A DNA stretch of 64,000 nt from Engelhardtia mirabilis (GTDB lineage: Bacteria > Planctomycetota > UBA1135 > GCA-002686595), in NCBI RefSeq assembly GCF_007748095.1, contig NZ_CP036287.1:1488001-1552000 (forward strand). The letters run 5' to 3'. Positions 27,571-36,823 of the stretch are shown piece after piece. The notes under the pieces are model-generated. The model worked only from the letters and a program-made list of their open reading frames with translations, ran no database searches and had not been told where the DNA came from. Position 1 is the stretch's first letter, and the number at the start of each line of letters is the position of its first letter. The translations under genes were made by a program, and so were the position numbers.

Positions 27571-28095
27571 ATGCGACTGGCGATCCTCAGCAACTCCGGC
27601 TCCAGCAAGTCGACCCTGGCGCGGCGGCTGGGCGCCGAGCACGGGCTCGACGTGCTCGACCTCGACACGGTCGCCTGGGAGCCCGGGCTCGAACCCGTCC
27701 TGCGCCCGACGGCAGATGCCGCGCGCCGCGTGCTCGAGTTCTGCGCCGCCCGCGAGGGCTGGATCGTCGAGGGCTGCTACGCAGGCCTGGTCGAGGCGAC
27801 CCTGCACCTCGGGCCCGAGCTGGTGTTCCTGGACCCCGGCCTCGAGGTCTGCCTGGCCCATTGCCGCGCGCGCCCCTGGGAGCCCCACAAGTACCCCACC
27901 AAGGCCGCCCAGGACACTAGCCCTGTTCGCGGACTACGCCGGTCCGAAGCGTCGGCTCGCCGGGCCGGATCGCCACGGATCCGAGCCGCTCCTCCGGCGC
28001 CCAGCGACCCCCCGGGTGGGCCTCGGCGATCCCGCTTCGCCCGACTTGCCGCGAGCCGAATAGGCTTTCCTTGGCCGCCAGCGGTCGCGAAGTGA
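27571..28095 (+). pseudogene. Adenylate-kinase-like P-loop kinase, internal deletion and frameshift
   Basis: The frame starts at ATG 27571 and encodes MRLAILSNSGSSKSTLARRL, a P-loop in which the usual GSGKS is GSSKS. DLDTVAWEP, REGWIVEGCYAGL and EPHKYPTKAAQD follow, matching small nucleotide-kinase-like proteins (AAA_17/FlaR-like type). After AAQD at about 27914 the normal sequence stops. The expected end, ALFADYAGPKRRL, is found immediately afterwards in another frame (from about 27921). The 30-40 residues normally between them are missing, and the original frame runs on into unrelated sequence until 28095. The product would lack the lid and C-terminal helix. Likely inactive. Confidence 0.75.
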
Positions 28096-28166
28096 CTGAC
28101 CGGCCTCGACTTCAGTGACCAGCCGCAGCAGCCGTAGCGGGCCGACCCCTATCCAATGTTCCGCCA

Positions 28167-29723
28167 ATGGTCCTCAGCTCCCGATTGATCCCGCTCATTG
28201 CTCTGCCCGCTCTCGCCGCCGCCCAGGCCCAACAGTGCCTGCCGACGGACGTCCTCGATCCCGACGGGACCAACCTCAACGACGACTTCGGCTTCGGCGT
28301 CGCCGTCGACGGAGCGCGAGCCTTCGTCGGCGCGCCGGGCGATCAGAACCTCCAGGGGACCAGCTCCGGGGCCGCCTACCTGATCGACCTCGTCTCCGGT
28401 GAGGTCGAGCTCGTGCTCTCGATCTTCGGCGCGCAGACCGGAGATCGTTTCGGGGAGTCCGTCGACATCTGCGGACCGCGAGCGGTGGTCGGGACCAAGT
28501 GGGGTGGGGCCACCTCGTTCATCGGGGCCGCACACCTCTACGACCTCGAGGCCGGCACCAAGATCGCCAAGCTCTCCGCCATCGCGCCGGTCGTCGTCGA
28601 CCACGGCTTCGGGCGGGTCGTGGCCATCACGCCGACCCGGGTTCTCGTCGCTCGACCCTTGGACAGCGTCCCCGGCGGCGCCTGTGGGGCGGTCGACGTG
28701 TTCGACGCCCTGACCGGGGCGCCGCTCCAGACCCTGCTGCCGGACGATCCGGGCGGCCTCGGCGCACTCGGCCAGTTCGGCTCCGCCATGGCCGTGGACG
28801 GAGAGCTGGTCGTGATCGGTGCGCCCCGTGACGGAAGCCAGGGCGTCGCCGAAGCCGGCGCGGCCTACGTCTTCGACCTCACGACCGGCCAACGCCTGAC
28901 CAAGCTGTTCCCCCCCGCGCCCGGAGCGGGTGACCGATTCGGCACCTCGGTCGCCATCGAGGGAGGGCTGGTCGCGGTCGGTGCACCCCTGGCCGACGTG
29001 GTCTTCCCGGACACCGGACGGGCCTGGACCTTCGACGCCGCCACCGGGGCGCCGCTGGCCGAGCTGATTCGTCCCGGCGCGGATGCCGGCGAGGAGTTCG
29101 GCACGGCGGTGGGGATCACCGCCGGCGTGGCCCTGGTCGGCGCGCCGAAGGCCTACGGCTACCGTGGCGTGGTCCAGCGCTTCGATGCGGTCACCGGCGC
29201 GGCTGCCGACGCCCTGGTTCCTTGTGACTCCGACGGGGGCGACCGGGTGGGCTCGGCGATCTCCACGTGCAGCTCGACCGTCGTGGTCAGCGCGCCCACG
29301 GGAGGGCCTGGACCGGGCACGGGGGTGCTGCACGAGTTCGCCCTCGATCTCGGTCACTGGAGCAGCCTGGGCAGCGGCCTCGCCGGCATCAGCGGCGTTC
29401 CGAGCCTCTCCGGCACCGGCGCCCTGGAGCCGGAGTGCTTGGTTCAACTGGTCGTCTCGAATGCCGCGCCGAGCGCGCCGGCGGTGTTGGTGCTCGGCAG
29501 CTCCGCGCTCTCCCTGGCCCTGCTCGGCGGGCAGTTGATCCCGTCGCCCGACGCGGTGGTCGCAGGCCTCGTAACGGAGCCGGACGGGACGCTCGAACTC
29601 GGCTTCCAGCTCGTTTCGGCGATCCCGAGCGGGCTCGACCTCTACGTCCAGGCCTGGGTCCTCGACGCTGGCGGACCCCAGGGCTTCGCCGCGACGGCGG
29701 GCCTCACGGCGACGGCTCCGTAG
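28167..29723 (+). CDS. Secreted FG-GAP repeat protein with a lineage-type C-terminal module
   Basis: 518 residues from the ATG at 28167. Signal peptide MVLSSRLIPLIALPALAAAQA. Residues about 30-385 contain six to seven FG-GAP-like propeller blades with the recurring phrase DxFGxxVAxxGxxxxVGAP (for example DDFGFGVAVDGARAFVGAPG, DRFGTSVAIEGGLVAVGAP). Residues 397-518 are a separate module beginning HWSSLGSG and ending with YVQAWVLDAGGPQGFAATAG. The same 122-residue module ends the secreted protein at 42159-43061, and its last third resembles part of the glycosidase-like protein at 39499. It probably mediates surface attachment or sorting. Convergent with the small gene at 29748. Confidence 0.85.
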   Translation: MVLSSRLIPLIALPALAAAQAQQCLPTDVLDPDGTNLNDDFGFGVAVDGARAFVGAPGDQNLQGTSSGAAYLIDLVSGEVELVLSIFGAQTGDRFGESVDICGPRAVVGTKWGGATSFIGAAHLYDLEAGTKIAKLSAIAPVVVDHGFGRVVAITPTRVLVARPLDSVPGGACGAVDVFDALTGAPLQTLLPDDPGGLGALGQFGSAMAVDGELVVIGAPRDGSQGVAEAGAAYVFDLTTGQRLTKLFPPAPGAGDRFGTSVAIEGGLVAVGAPLADVVFPDTGRAWTFDAATGAPLAELIRPGADAGEEFGTAVGITAGVALVGAPKAYGYRGVVQRFDAVTGAAADALVPCDSDGGDRVGSAISTCSSTVVVSAPTGGPGPGTGVLHEFALDLGHWSSLGSGLAGISGVPSLSGTGALEPECLVQLVVSNAAPSAPAVLVLGSSALSLALLGGQLIPSPDAVVAGLVTEPDGTLELGFQLVSAIPSGLDLYVQAWVLDAGGPQGFAATAGLTATAP

Positions 29724-29747
29724 CGTTCGGCCCGATGCGCTACGGCC

Positions 29748-30212
29748 TCAGCCGCCCGGCGCCAGCTCGTACATGCCGTCGCGACCGCCCTTGAGGCGGC
29801 CGAGGCGGACCAGCTCGTCCCAGGTGGCGCGGGGGTAGCGCTCGGGCGGCGTGATGGCGACGATCGACGAGCTGCGGCCGCTGCTGAAGGCGCCGCCGCC
29901 CAGGGACGACTCGTCGTCGAGCAGGGTCACCTTGAGGCGCTTGCGGAAGGCCTTGATGGCGCGCTTGAGCACGGCCTTGTCGTGCTCGAGCGCATTGCGC
30001 TTGCCGGCGCGCCATTGGCCGAGGATGTCGCGCAGCATGTCGGCGTCCTCCTCCTCGAGCACCAGGCTCAGCTCTTCGTCCTCGATCTCGCCGCAGGCCG
30101 CGGCGGCGGCGCGCGCCTCGGCCCAGGTGGCCGCGGGCTTGCCGGTGGTGGCGGGGTCCTCGACGACGGCGTGGAGGACGGTGGACAGGAGCTCCATCTG
30201 AGGGTCGAACAC
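29748..30212 (-). CDS. Small conserved-looking protein of unknown function
   Basis: 154 residues from a GTG at 30212, or 149 from an ATG at 30197. It is soluble, without a signal peptide. The central part is a basic helix (KAVLKRAIKAFRKRLKVTLL) followed by LDDESSLGGGAFSSGRSSSI and a C-terminal winged-helix-like stretch (ATWDELVRLGRLKGGRDGMY). This could bind nucleic acid, but that is a guess. Codon pattern and the absence of a better frame support it as a real gene. No family recognised. Confidence 0.65.
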   Translation of the reverse strand: MFDPQMELLSTVLHAVVEDPATTGKPAATWAEARAAAAACGEIEDEELSLVLEEEDADMLRDILGQWRAGKRNALEHDKAVLKRAIKAFRKRLKVTLLDDESSLGGGAFSSGRSSSIVAITPPERYPRATWDELVRLGRLKGGRDGMYELAPGG

Positions 30213-30341
30213 GGGCGGAGGTTAGCACCGCGGCGTCCGCGTCGCGCGGTCCTGATTCCGGCTCGGGGGCGCTCGCGACCGGCACGGGCGATCCGGACCG
30301 AGCGGGCGCGCCGCCGATGTCCGACTCCGCGTGGTCATGAA

Positions 30342-30355
30342 TGATCCAGGACACT
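30342..30355. repeat. 14-bp sequence shared with 53289-53302
   Basis: TGATCCAGGACACT occurs here, just upstream of the gene at 30367, and again in the intergenic region at 53289. Its complement, AGTGTCCTGGATCA, has the look of an insertion-sequence end, but no transposase or second end is present. Chance is not excluded. Confidence 0.3.
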
Positions 30356-30366
30356 AGCCTGGGGGC

Positions 30367-31185
30367 GTGAGGTCCTTGCCTTTCATTGGTGCCGTCGCGC
30401 TTGCAGCGGCCGCCCTGTGGAGTTGGAACGAGCAGCGACGGCCGTTGAGAGTGGCGCCAGCCGCAGCGCCTGTTCCGGGAGCCTTCGACGACGACCATTT
30501 CGAAGGCTTGCGTCGACCGGACGAGGTAGCGGACCGCCGGGACTCCTCCATCGCGGGGCCCCAGCTCGGCGCAACCGCTAGCGTCGCTCCGATCGAGACA
30601 TTCGGTGACTACCTGGCCGCCGAGTATCCGCAGCTCGACCCCACTGCGGTGATGGACCGGATTTGGCTGACCCAGCCCTTGCCCGAGCTGCAACCGTGGG
30701 AGGAGGTTCGCGAGGAGTTGGAGGCGGACCTCTTGCGCGGCGCGACCGGGCGCGCGCTGGCCACGGACGATCAGCTCGTGGCCATGGCGCTCACGAACTC
30801 CACCAACGGTGACATCCGCCGTGCCCTGCTCAGGCTCGCCGACGGGCGCGTCCCCGACCGCTGGGACCTGCAGGGTCCCGAGTTGATGCGGCGGGCGATG
30901 CGGACCTCGGTGTCGGTGGCGCGCACCCAGAAGCAGATCGAGCACGCCCGCCTCGCAGCGCTGACCGCGAAGGTCCGTGAGGGGCGCTACGAGCAGGAGA
31001 AGTACGTCCTGACGGACTCGGGGGCCCCGCGACGATCCGGGCGGTCGCTCGAATCGAAGTCTGCCGTCCGGGGCGGCTGGGCAGCGCGGGCGGACCTCTA
31101 CGACTCCGACGTGCCCGATCTGGCGGGGCTCGAGGCTCGGCGCAACGAGGCCATCGCGGCCTGGGTCGACGCCCTGTTCGACTGA
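30367..31185 (+). CDS. Membrane-anchored or secreted protein of unknown function
   Basis: 272 residues from a GTG at 30367. A short N-terminal hydrophobic segment (FIGAVALAAAALWSW) acts as signal or anchor. The rest is mainly helical and charged, with no cysteine-based or metal-binding motif (for example YPQLDPTAVMDRIWLTQPL, then a helix with ARTQKQIEHARLAALTAKV). I do not recognise the family. It stands alone between a minus-strand gene and the epimerase-like gene. Confidence 0.6.
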   Translation: MRSLPFIGAVALAAAALWSWNEQRRPLRVAPAAAPVPGAFDDDHFEGLRRPDEVADRRDSSIAGPQLGATASVAPIETFGDYLAAEYPQLDPTAVMDRIWLTQPLPELQPWEEVREELEADLLRGATGRALATDDQLVAMALTNSTNGDIRRALLRLADGRVPDRWDLQGPELMRRAMRTSVSVARTQKQIEHARLAALTAKVREGRYEQEKYVLTDSGAPRRSGRSLESKSAVRGGWAARADLYDSDVPDLAGLEARRNEAIAAWVDALFD

Positions 31186-31203
31186 GCAAGACGGTGCGCG
31201 GCG

Positions 31204-31230
31204 CCGTATTGCTGCGTCACCGTATTGCTG
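31204..31230. repeat. Two direct copies of CCGTATTGCTG
   Basis: Two identical 11-base copies lie at 31204-31214 and 31220-31230, upstream of the epimerase-like gene. The reverse complement of their core (AGCAATAC) also appears at about 39443, upstream of the gene at 39499. They could be operator half-sites, but the signal is weak. Confidence 0.3.
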
Positions 31231-31338
31231 AGGCTTGAATCGCGCCCCCGCGATCACGGAATGGAGCTAGATCCCACTCGCAGGGACGGGCGCGGTCCCC
31301 AGTCGCACCTCGCCATCCAGATCCATCGAGACCCCGGC

Positions 31339-32463
31339 ATGACCCTGACGAGCGCCTTGAACCCCTCTCGCCGCACCCTCCTGACCGCGGCCGCCGCTTC
31401 CGCCGGATTGGCCCTGCCCGGCGCTCTCGACGCCCTCGCGCGACCGCTGTCCGCCGGCGCGCCCAAGCGCCTCTTGGTCCTGGGCGGCACGCGCTTCCTC
31501 GGGCCCGCGGTGGTCGACGCGGCCCTTGCGCGGGGCTGGGAGGTGACCCTGTTCAACCGCGGTCAGTCCGACCCCGAGCGCTACGCGCAGCTCGAGACTC
31601 GCATCGGCGATCGCGACACCGGGGACATCGCAGCCCTGGCCGAGGGCCAGTGGGACGCGGTGGTCGACACCTCCGGCTACGTCCCTGGCCACGTTCGCAG
31701 CGCCGTCGAGCTGCTGCGCGATCGGGTCGGTCAATACGTGTTCGTCTCGACCGTTTCGGTCTACGCCGACACGGCGGGAGAGATGATCGGTGAGGACACC
31801 GCGGTGGCCACCGTCGAGCCCGAGGTCGTCGAGCAGGTGACGACGATTCGCGAGTCCTTCCCCTACTACGGCGCCATGAAGGCCCTGTGCGAGCAGGCGG
31901 CGGAGGCGGCCATGCCCGGGCGCGTCCTCAACCTGCGCCCGGGCCTGATCGTCGGCCCGGAGGACAGCTCCGACCGCTTCACCTACTGGCCGGTGCGCGT
32001 TGCCCGCGGGGGCGAGGTGCTCGCGCCCGGAGATCCGAATGCGGAGGTCCAATACATCGACGTGCGCGACCTGGGCGAGTGGATCGTGCGCACGGTCGCG
32101 GACGGCACCACCGGCGTGTTCAACGCCGTCGGCTTCGACTACCGCCAGTCGTTCCAGGAGCTCTTGCACGCGGCCAAGCTGACCCTGGGGGCGGACGCCT
32201 CGTTCACGTGGGTGGGGGAGGAGTTCCTGCTGGAGCGCGAGGTCGCGCCCTACCGCGACCTGCCCCTGTGGCTGCCCGCGGGGATGCGCGGGCACTTCGA
32301 CGTGAGCCGGGCCCTGGCCGCGGGCCTGGAGCTGCGCCCGGCCACGGACACGATCCGCGATACCTGGACCTGGGCCGCCGCGCGGCCCGCGGACCACGTC
32401 TGGCGCTCGGGGATCGACGCCGCCCGCGAGGCGGAGCTGCTGGCCGCCTGGCACGCACGCTGA
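31339..32463 (+). CDS. Tat-exported NAD-dependent epimerase/dehydratase-like protein
   Basis: 374 residues from the ATG at 31339. The N terminus NPSRRTLLTAAAASAGLAL is a twin-arginine signal, predicting folded export. The enzyme is an extended short-chain dehydrogenase: LLVLGGTRFLGPAVVDAAL (nucleotide-binding), DAVVDTSGYVPG, QYVFVSTVSVYADT, and FPYYGAMKALCEQ with the catalytic Tyr-x3-Lys seen as YGAMK. The closest general type is the NAD-dependent epimerase family with Tat signals common in Planctomycetota and Acidobacteria. Substrate unknown, probably a nucleotide sugar or similar. Confidence 0.85.
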   Translation: MTLTSALNPSRRTLLTAAAASAGLALPGALDALARPLSAGAPKRLLVLGGTRFLGPAVVDAALARGWEVTLFNRGQSDPERYAQLETRIGDRDTGDIAALAEGQWDAVVDTSGYVPGHVRSAVELLRDRVGQYVFVSTVSVYADTAGEMIGEDTAVATVEPEVVEQVTTIRESFPYYGAMKALCEQAAEAAMPGRVLNLRPGLIVGPEDSSDRFTYWPVRVARGGEVLAPGDPNAEVQYIDVRDLGEWIVRTVADGTTGVFNAVGFDYRQSFQELLHAAKLTLGADASFTWVGEEFLLEREVAPYRDLPLWLPAGMRGHFDVSRALAAGLELRPATDTIRDTWTWAAARPADHVWRSGIDAAREAELLAAWHAR

Positions 32464-32527
32464 GTCGGGGGCGGCTTTGGGTTAGGCTCCCCGGCCAACT
32501 TCTTGCCCCGACCCCGAGGAGCCCGCC

Positions 32528-33229
32528 ATGTCCGACGCCTACGTCTCGACCTTCGACCGCCCGATCATCGAGCAGAGCGAGCAGGTTCGCGCCCGCTTCA
32601 TCGTGCGCACCTACGGCCACCTGTTCGGGGCCATCGCCGCCTTCGTGTTGATCGAGGTCGGCCTGTTCCAGTCCGGAATGGCCAGGCAAATCGCCGAGGC
32701 CATGCTCGGCACGAGCTGGCTGCTTGTGCTGGGCGCCTTCATGGTCGTCTCCTGGCTCGCCAGCCGCTTCGCAGGCACGTCGAACTCGATGCCGGTCCAG
32801 TACGCGGCCCTTGGCGGCTTCGTCCTGGCCGAGGCCCTGATCTTCGTACCGCTGCTCTACATCGCGGACGCGACCGCCCCGGGCGTGATCGCCAGCGCCG
32901 CCGTCGTGACCCTGGCCGGCTTCGGCGGCCTGACCACGATCGTGTTCTGGACCCGCAAGGACTTCTCCTTCATGGGCGCCGCGATCAAGTTCGCCATGGT
33001 CGGCGCCCTCCTCGCCATCCTCGGCGGAGCCCTGTTCGGCTTCCACCTCGGCACCTGGTTCAGCGTCGGCATGGTCGTGGTCGCCGGCATGGCGATCCTG
33101 CACGACACCTCGAACGTCCTGCACCACTTCCCCGCCAACCGCCACGTGGCCGCCTCGCTGCAGCTGTTCGCCAGCGTCGCCCTGATGTTCTGGTACGTGC
33201 TGCGCCTGTTCATGTCCTCGCGCGACTGA
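32528..33229 (+). CDS. Bax inhibitor-1/YccA family membrane protein
   Basis: 233 residues from the ATG at 32528, preceded by a good ribosome-binding site (GAGGAG, 6 bp before). Seven hydrophobic segments, the N-terminal phrase FIVRTYGHLFGAIAAFVLIE and the C-terminal MAILHDTSNVLHHF with its conserved Asp identify the Bax1-I/UPF0005 family. Members are pH-sensitive calcium-leak or stress-related membrane proteins; E. coli relatives interact with FtsH. Not obviously linked to its neighbours. Confidence 0.9.
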   Translation: MSDAYVSTFDRPIIEQSEQVRARFIVRTYGHLFGAIAAFVLIEVGLFQSGMARQIAEAMLGTSWLLVLGAFMVVSWLASRFAGTSNSMPVQYAALGGFVLAEALIFVPLLYIADATAPGVIASAAVVTLAGFGGLTTIVFWTRKDFSFMGAAIKFAMVGALLAILGGALFGFHLGTWFSVGMVVVAGMAILHDTSNVLHHFPANRHVAASLQLFASVALMFWYVLRLFMSSRD

Positions 33230-33246
33230 GCGCGACCCAGTTCCAG

Positions 33247-35813
33247 ATGGCGAACACGTGCCGAGCCTGGTGGAGACGGATCGCGCCGCTCGCGCTGCTG
33301 GTCGTTCCTGCTGTGGCGGTCGCCGCGCAGGGAGGCGGCACGGACGGACCCTCCAGCCAGGAGTCGACGCGTCGTCCGATCGACGCGGGAGTCCCGGTCT
33401 CCGTGCGCGACGATTGGTTCGGCTACCCGGCGCCGGGCGTCGAGGTGACCTACTTCGACACCGCGGACCTGGACGAGGACGACGCGGCCAAGGTGGTGAC
33501 GTCGAAGCTGCGCCGCAAGCGCCTCTGGCGCGAGGCCACGACGGTCCTGACGAATCTGGACGGCCAGGTGCAGCTCCCGGCTGCGCGGGGCGAGCTGTAC
33601 GTGCAGGTCGGGACTGGACCGCGGTCGGGTTGGGCCGCGACTAGCGGTGATCCGCTCGAGTTCGCCCTCGAGCTCGACGTTCCGATTCCCGTTCGCCTGG
33701 TCGGCCCTGACGGGCGTCCTGTGGCCGGCGTGCGCTTCGGCAGGCTGATCGACGCCGAGGGTATGGCCCTCGACGACTTCGTGGGCTCGATGCCCGACTG
33801 GGCCACCGATCCGGTGACCGGTCGGCCCGTGTCCGGCGAGTTCTCCACGGGTACCGGTCCGGACGGCCGCTGCCTGTTGAGCGAGTTCCAGATGTTGTCC
33901 ATGCGCCAGATGCGCGCCATGGTTCCGGAGCTCGGGACCTCCCTCGAGCGACTCGGCGGTGGATCGGCGCAGGAGTTTGATCAGGCGAAGCTCGATCAGC
34001 TCGTCGCGAAGCTGTCGGCGGCCCATTCGCCGTCGATGCCGTTGGACTGGACGGCAAGCCACTGCTCCTGTCGCCGGCCGACGCGAACGGCGTCGAGCAG
34101 GTCTTCGTGCTTCCGCCCCACGGTTCGATCTTGATCCGGATGGCGGATGTCGCTGGAGGTCCGGCGGCCGCCGGCGCCGGAGTCTACGTGGTGCCCGAGG
34201 GCGACGAGCTCGACCCCCGCGACGAACGCATTCACGACGGCAGTGGCGAGCTGCGGATTCCCGTCGTCGGCTTGTCGCAGCGTTTCGACGTCCACAGCTC
34301 CGTGGGCACGATCACAGTCGACGGACCCACCGTGGACGGCGGCGAGGTGGTCGTGGAGCTCGTTCAGCCAGCGGCTGCGGTGACCCTCTCGGGCAGGTTG
34401 GTGGACACGGCGGGGGCGCCGGTTGCGGGCGAGTTCTTCGCTGGTTACGCCTGGCGGCAGGGCGGCGAGTGGCGCGAGGTCACGGACGTCGATGCGATCC
34501 TCGTCGCGGCGGATGGCCGCTTCAGCGTCGACGGGGCCTGGAGGTCAGGGGCTACAGCAGAGGCTCGCGAGCTGCGCTTGCGTGGTCCCCTGACGGCCGA
34601 GGCCGACGGTGGTTGGCGATACGCCGCGGGATCGCTGCCCCTGGATCTGAGCCCCTCCGGTGTCGGCGCGGCGAACGTCGACGTCGGGGAGCTGGTGGTC
34701 GTCGGCGCGAGCGAGAGGACCGAGGGCTCGGTTCTCGAAGCTGGAGGGCGGCCGCTCAGCGGGATGTGGGTCGAGCTTCGCAACGCCGATTCGGTCGGAT
34801 TCACGATCGATCAGCGCCGCGACCTACTCGGCGTCGCGGTCACCGACGAGCTCGGTCACTTCAGCATCCTCCACGTCCCACACGTCGCCGGGTCGGAGTA
34901 CTTCTTCGCCGCGGCCTCACCGACGCGGACGGTGGGGTACGACCGATCGATCCTCGCCGAGGTCGGCTCGGGCGGCAATCGGCTGGAGCTGCCTGACAGC
35001 GCCTGGGTCGCGATGCAGATCGAAGCCGTCGGCGACGTCGATCTCGCCGGTGCGACGCTAATGGTCGTGCAGGGCGACGGTGCAAGCAGCCATCTGGTCC
35101 TGCCCGAGGTCGGCCGCCGCGTTCGGCTTGATCTGGAGCTCGAGGGGGAGGTCGACTTCCGGGTGCTCAACGCGGATCGAAATGCGATCCTGGCCCAGGT
35201 TCACGGGGTCCAACTCGTCCGCGGCGAGTCGACCCTCGACGGCCGGCTGATCCCCCTCGTTCTCGGACAGGGGATCGGCCGCACCCGTGTGACGATCGCG
35301 GCGGCAGAGGGGCGCCGGGCGTGGCCCCGCATCAGCTTCAGCTACTCCGACGGAGCCGGCGGCGAGTTCGAGGTCGGCATGGGGATGACCAGCCCCGAAA
35401 CAACGGCGAACGTGCTCCATGGGCCCGATGCCGTCGCCTTGATCGTCCGGGCGCCGGGCTTCTTCGACCGACGCCTGGAGCCGATCGAGCCCGACATGCG
35501 GGTCGAGCTCTCGCCTGCAGGGAAGATCGAGTTCGGCGCGGGCGAACTACCGAGCGTCGACGGACTCATGCTCGCGCCCTGGCTGCGGTACCCGGGGACG
35601 AACGAATCGGGCCCGTGGGTCAAGCGCGACGGGGATCGGTTCGAGTTCTCACCCAATCGGCCCGGCTGGTTGGAAGTCGTCTGGCGTTGGTCGGAGGCGG
35701 AGACCGGTGAGCTCGTGGCCGAATTCGTCGGCGGCGAGCTCTTGGTCGCGGAGACAGCCGAGGACCAGGCCTTCGAACTGCCACCGGTCAAGGTCCCCGT
35801 GTGGCCGCGCTAG
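33247..35813 (+). pseudogene. Large secreted protein, paralogue of the 36824 gene, split by one frameshift
   Basis: The first part starts at ATG 33247 with a signal peptide (LALLVVPAVAVAAQ). It contains DTADLDEDDAAKVVTSKLRR and RKRLWREATTVLTNLDGQVQ, nearly identical to the paralogue at 36824. At about 34030 the frame is lost: AAHSP continues as VDAVGLDGKPLLLSPAD in the frame one base earlier, then VLPPHGSILIRM and the rest run in this second frame to 35813. A one-base deletion explains it. The second half contains CarboxypepD_reg-like units (VTLSGRLVDTAGAPVAGEFF). Either recent inactivation, a sequencing error or programmed frameshifting; no slippery heptamer is obvious. Function of the family unknown. 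Confidence 0.8.
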
Positions 35814-35900
35814 GGGTAATGTCGTGGCAATGCGGTGCGGCACCGGCCTGTTGCCTAGCAACAACGTGGCGTGCGGCACCGAATTGCTAGCTGAATCGCA

Positions 35901-36608
35901 ATGACGACGAAGACCACCCCGGGGCTCTCCCACGGAGCGACCATTCTCGTGTTCGGCGTCGCGTTGCCGCTGGTGCTGCTCCGCTTCGACCCAGGGCTGT
36001 TCGACGGGCGAGTCGATGGCTCGATGACAGGCTTCCTCCGGGTCGGCGGCATCACGGCCATGGTCCTGGGCATGGTCTCGGCGGTCGCATCGGTCCTGGG
36101 CGGAGGGCGGTCGAGTCTGGTATCGGGCGGCTTGCTCGGCGGTGCGATCTTCTCGTTCACCTTGGGGACGGGGCTGTTCTTCGTCGTCGTGGGCCTCAGC
36201 GTGTTCAGCTCGAGTCTGGCGATGTTCGCCTTCACCCTGCTCGGCCTCGCCCCGCTCGCGGTGGGGCCCGTTTACCTGTCTCGATCCAGGCTGGTGCAGA
36301 GCCGCGCCGCGGCCCTGGGACGACACCGCGGTCGGGCCCTGGCTTGCAACGCGTTCGTCGTCGTGTGCCTGGCCGTGCCGACGGCCGCGCTCTGGGCCCT
36401 CGGCCGAGGCATGGCCGACATCCGCGAGGGGCGCACCGACGACGGAGTCGAGGCCCTGCGCCGTTGGGCGCTGGTGGTCGACTCCGATGCGCTGGTGCGA
36501 GAGTGGATCCGCGAGCGGGACGAGATGGTGCAGGACCGTATCGAGCGCGCCCACTGGTCGTTGACGGGGAAGTCCGTCATGGAGCGGCGCTCGGAATTCG
36601 CGGACTGA
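35901..36608 (+). CDS. Multi-pass membrane protein of unknown function
   Basis: 235 residues from the ATG at 35901. Four to five hydrophobic segments lie in residues 12-165 (ATILVFGVALPLVLL, VSAVASVLGGG, LFFVVVGLSVF, NAFVVVCLAVPTAALWAL), followed by a charged cytoplasmic-looking tail (VVDSDALVREWIRERDEM). No known family recognised. It lies between members of a duplicated secreted-protein family, so it may belong with them or have been trapped by the duplication. Confidence 0.65.
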   Translation: MTTKTTPGLSHGATILVFGVALPLVLLRFDPGLFDGRVDGSMTGFLRVGGITAMVLGMVSAVASVLGGGRSSLVSGGLLGGAIFSFTLGTGLFFVVVGLSVFSSSLAMFAFTLLGLAPLAVGPVYLSRSRLVQSRAAALGRHRGRALACNAFVVVCLAVPTAALWALGRGMADIREGRTDDGVEALRRWALVVDSDALVREWIRERDEMVQDRIERAHWSLTGKSVMERRSEFAD

Positions 36609-36624
36609 TGGCGACGGGGGCTGA

Positions 36625-36819
36625 TCCAGCTCGCTCTGGCTGGCTCGCGGGCGCTCTCCGGGGCGGTTGCTCACGGCTGGCGTCGACGAGCTGACTTGGG
36701 AATGGTCGGATCGCAGCGGCGCTAAGCCTCCTCGACTACAGCCCGCCGGCTGCATCGAGCTCCGCCGCGTCCGCCGCGACCGGCGCTTCGAGGTCGAGCC
36801 GCCGCCAGCTCAGGAATGA
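36625..36819 (+). pseudogene. Probable C-terminal relic of a third paralogue of the 33247/36824 family
   Basis: The interval between two genes is open in one frame for 64 codons ending TGA at 36817-36819. Its translation contains GVDELTWEWSDRSG and CIELRRVRRDRRFEVEPPP. It lines up with the C termini of the flanking paralogues (EVVWRWSEAETG with EDQAFELPPVKVP; DYTISWSWQEQG with QQTFVVPAPQPP), including the W-x-W spacing. There is no start and no upstream part. The match is short, so this is a reasoned guess. Confidence 0.5.
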
Positions 36820-36823
36820 CGCC

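Noticed and set aside
27909..27922. CCAGGACACTAGCC, identical to 30346-30359
   Set aside because: At 27909 the first half is native kinase coding sequence (AAQD), so the identity is probably chance; 14-base repeats are expected by chance in 64 kb of biased sequence.
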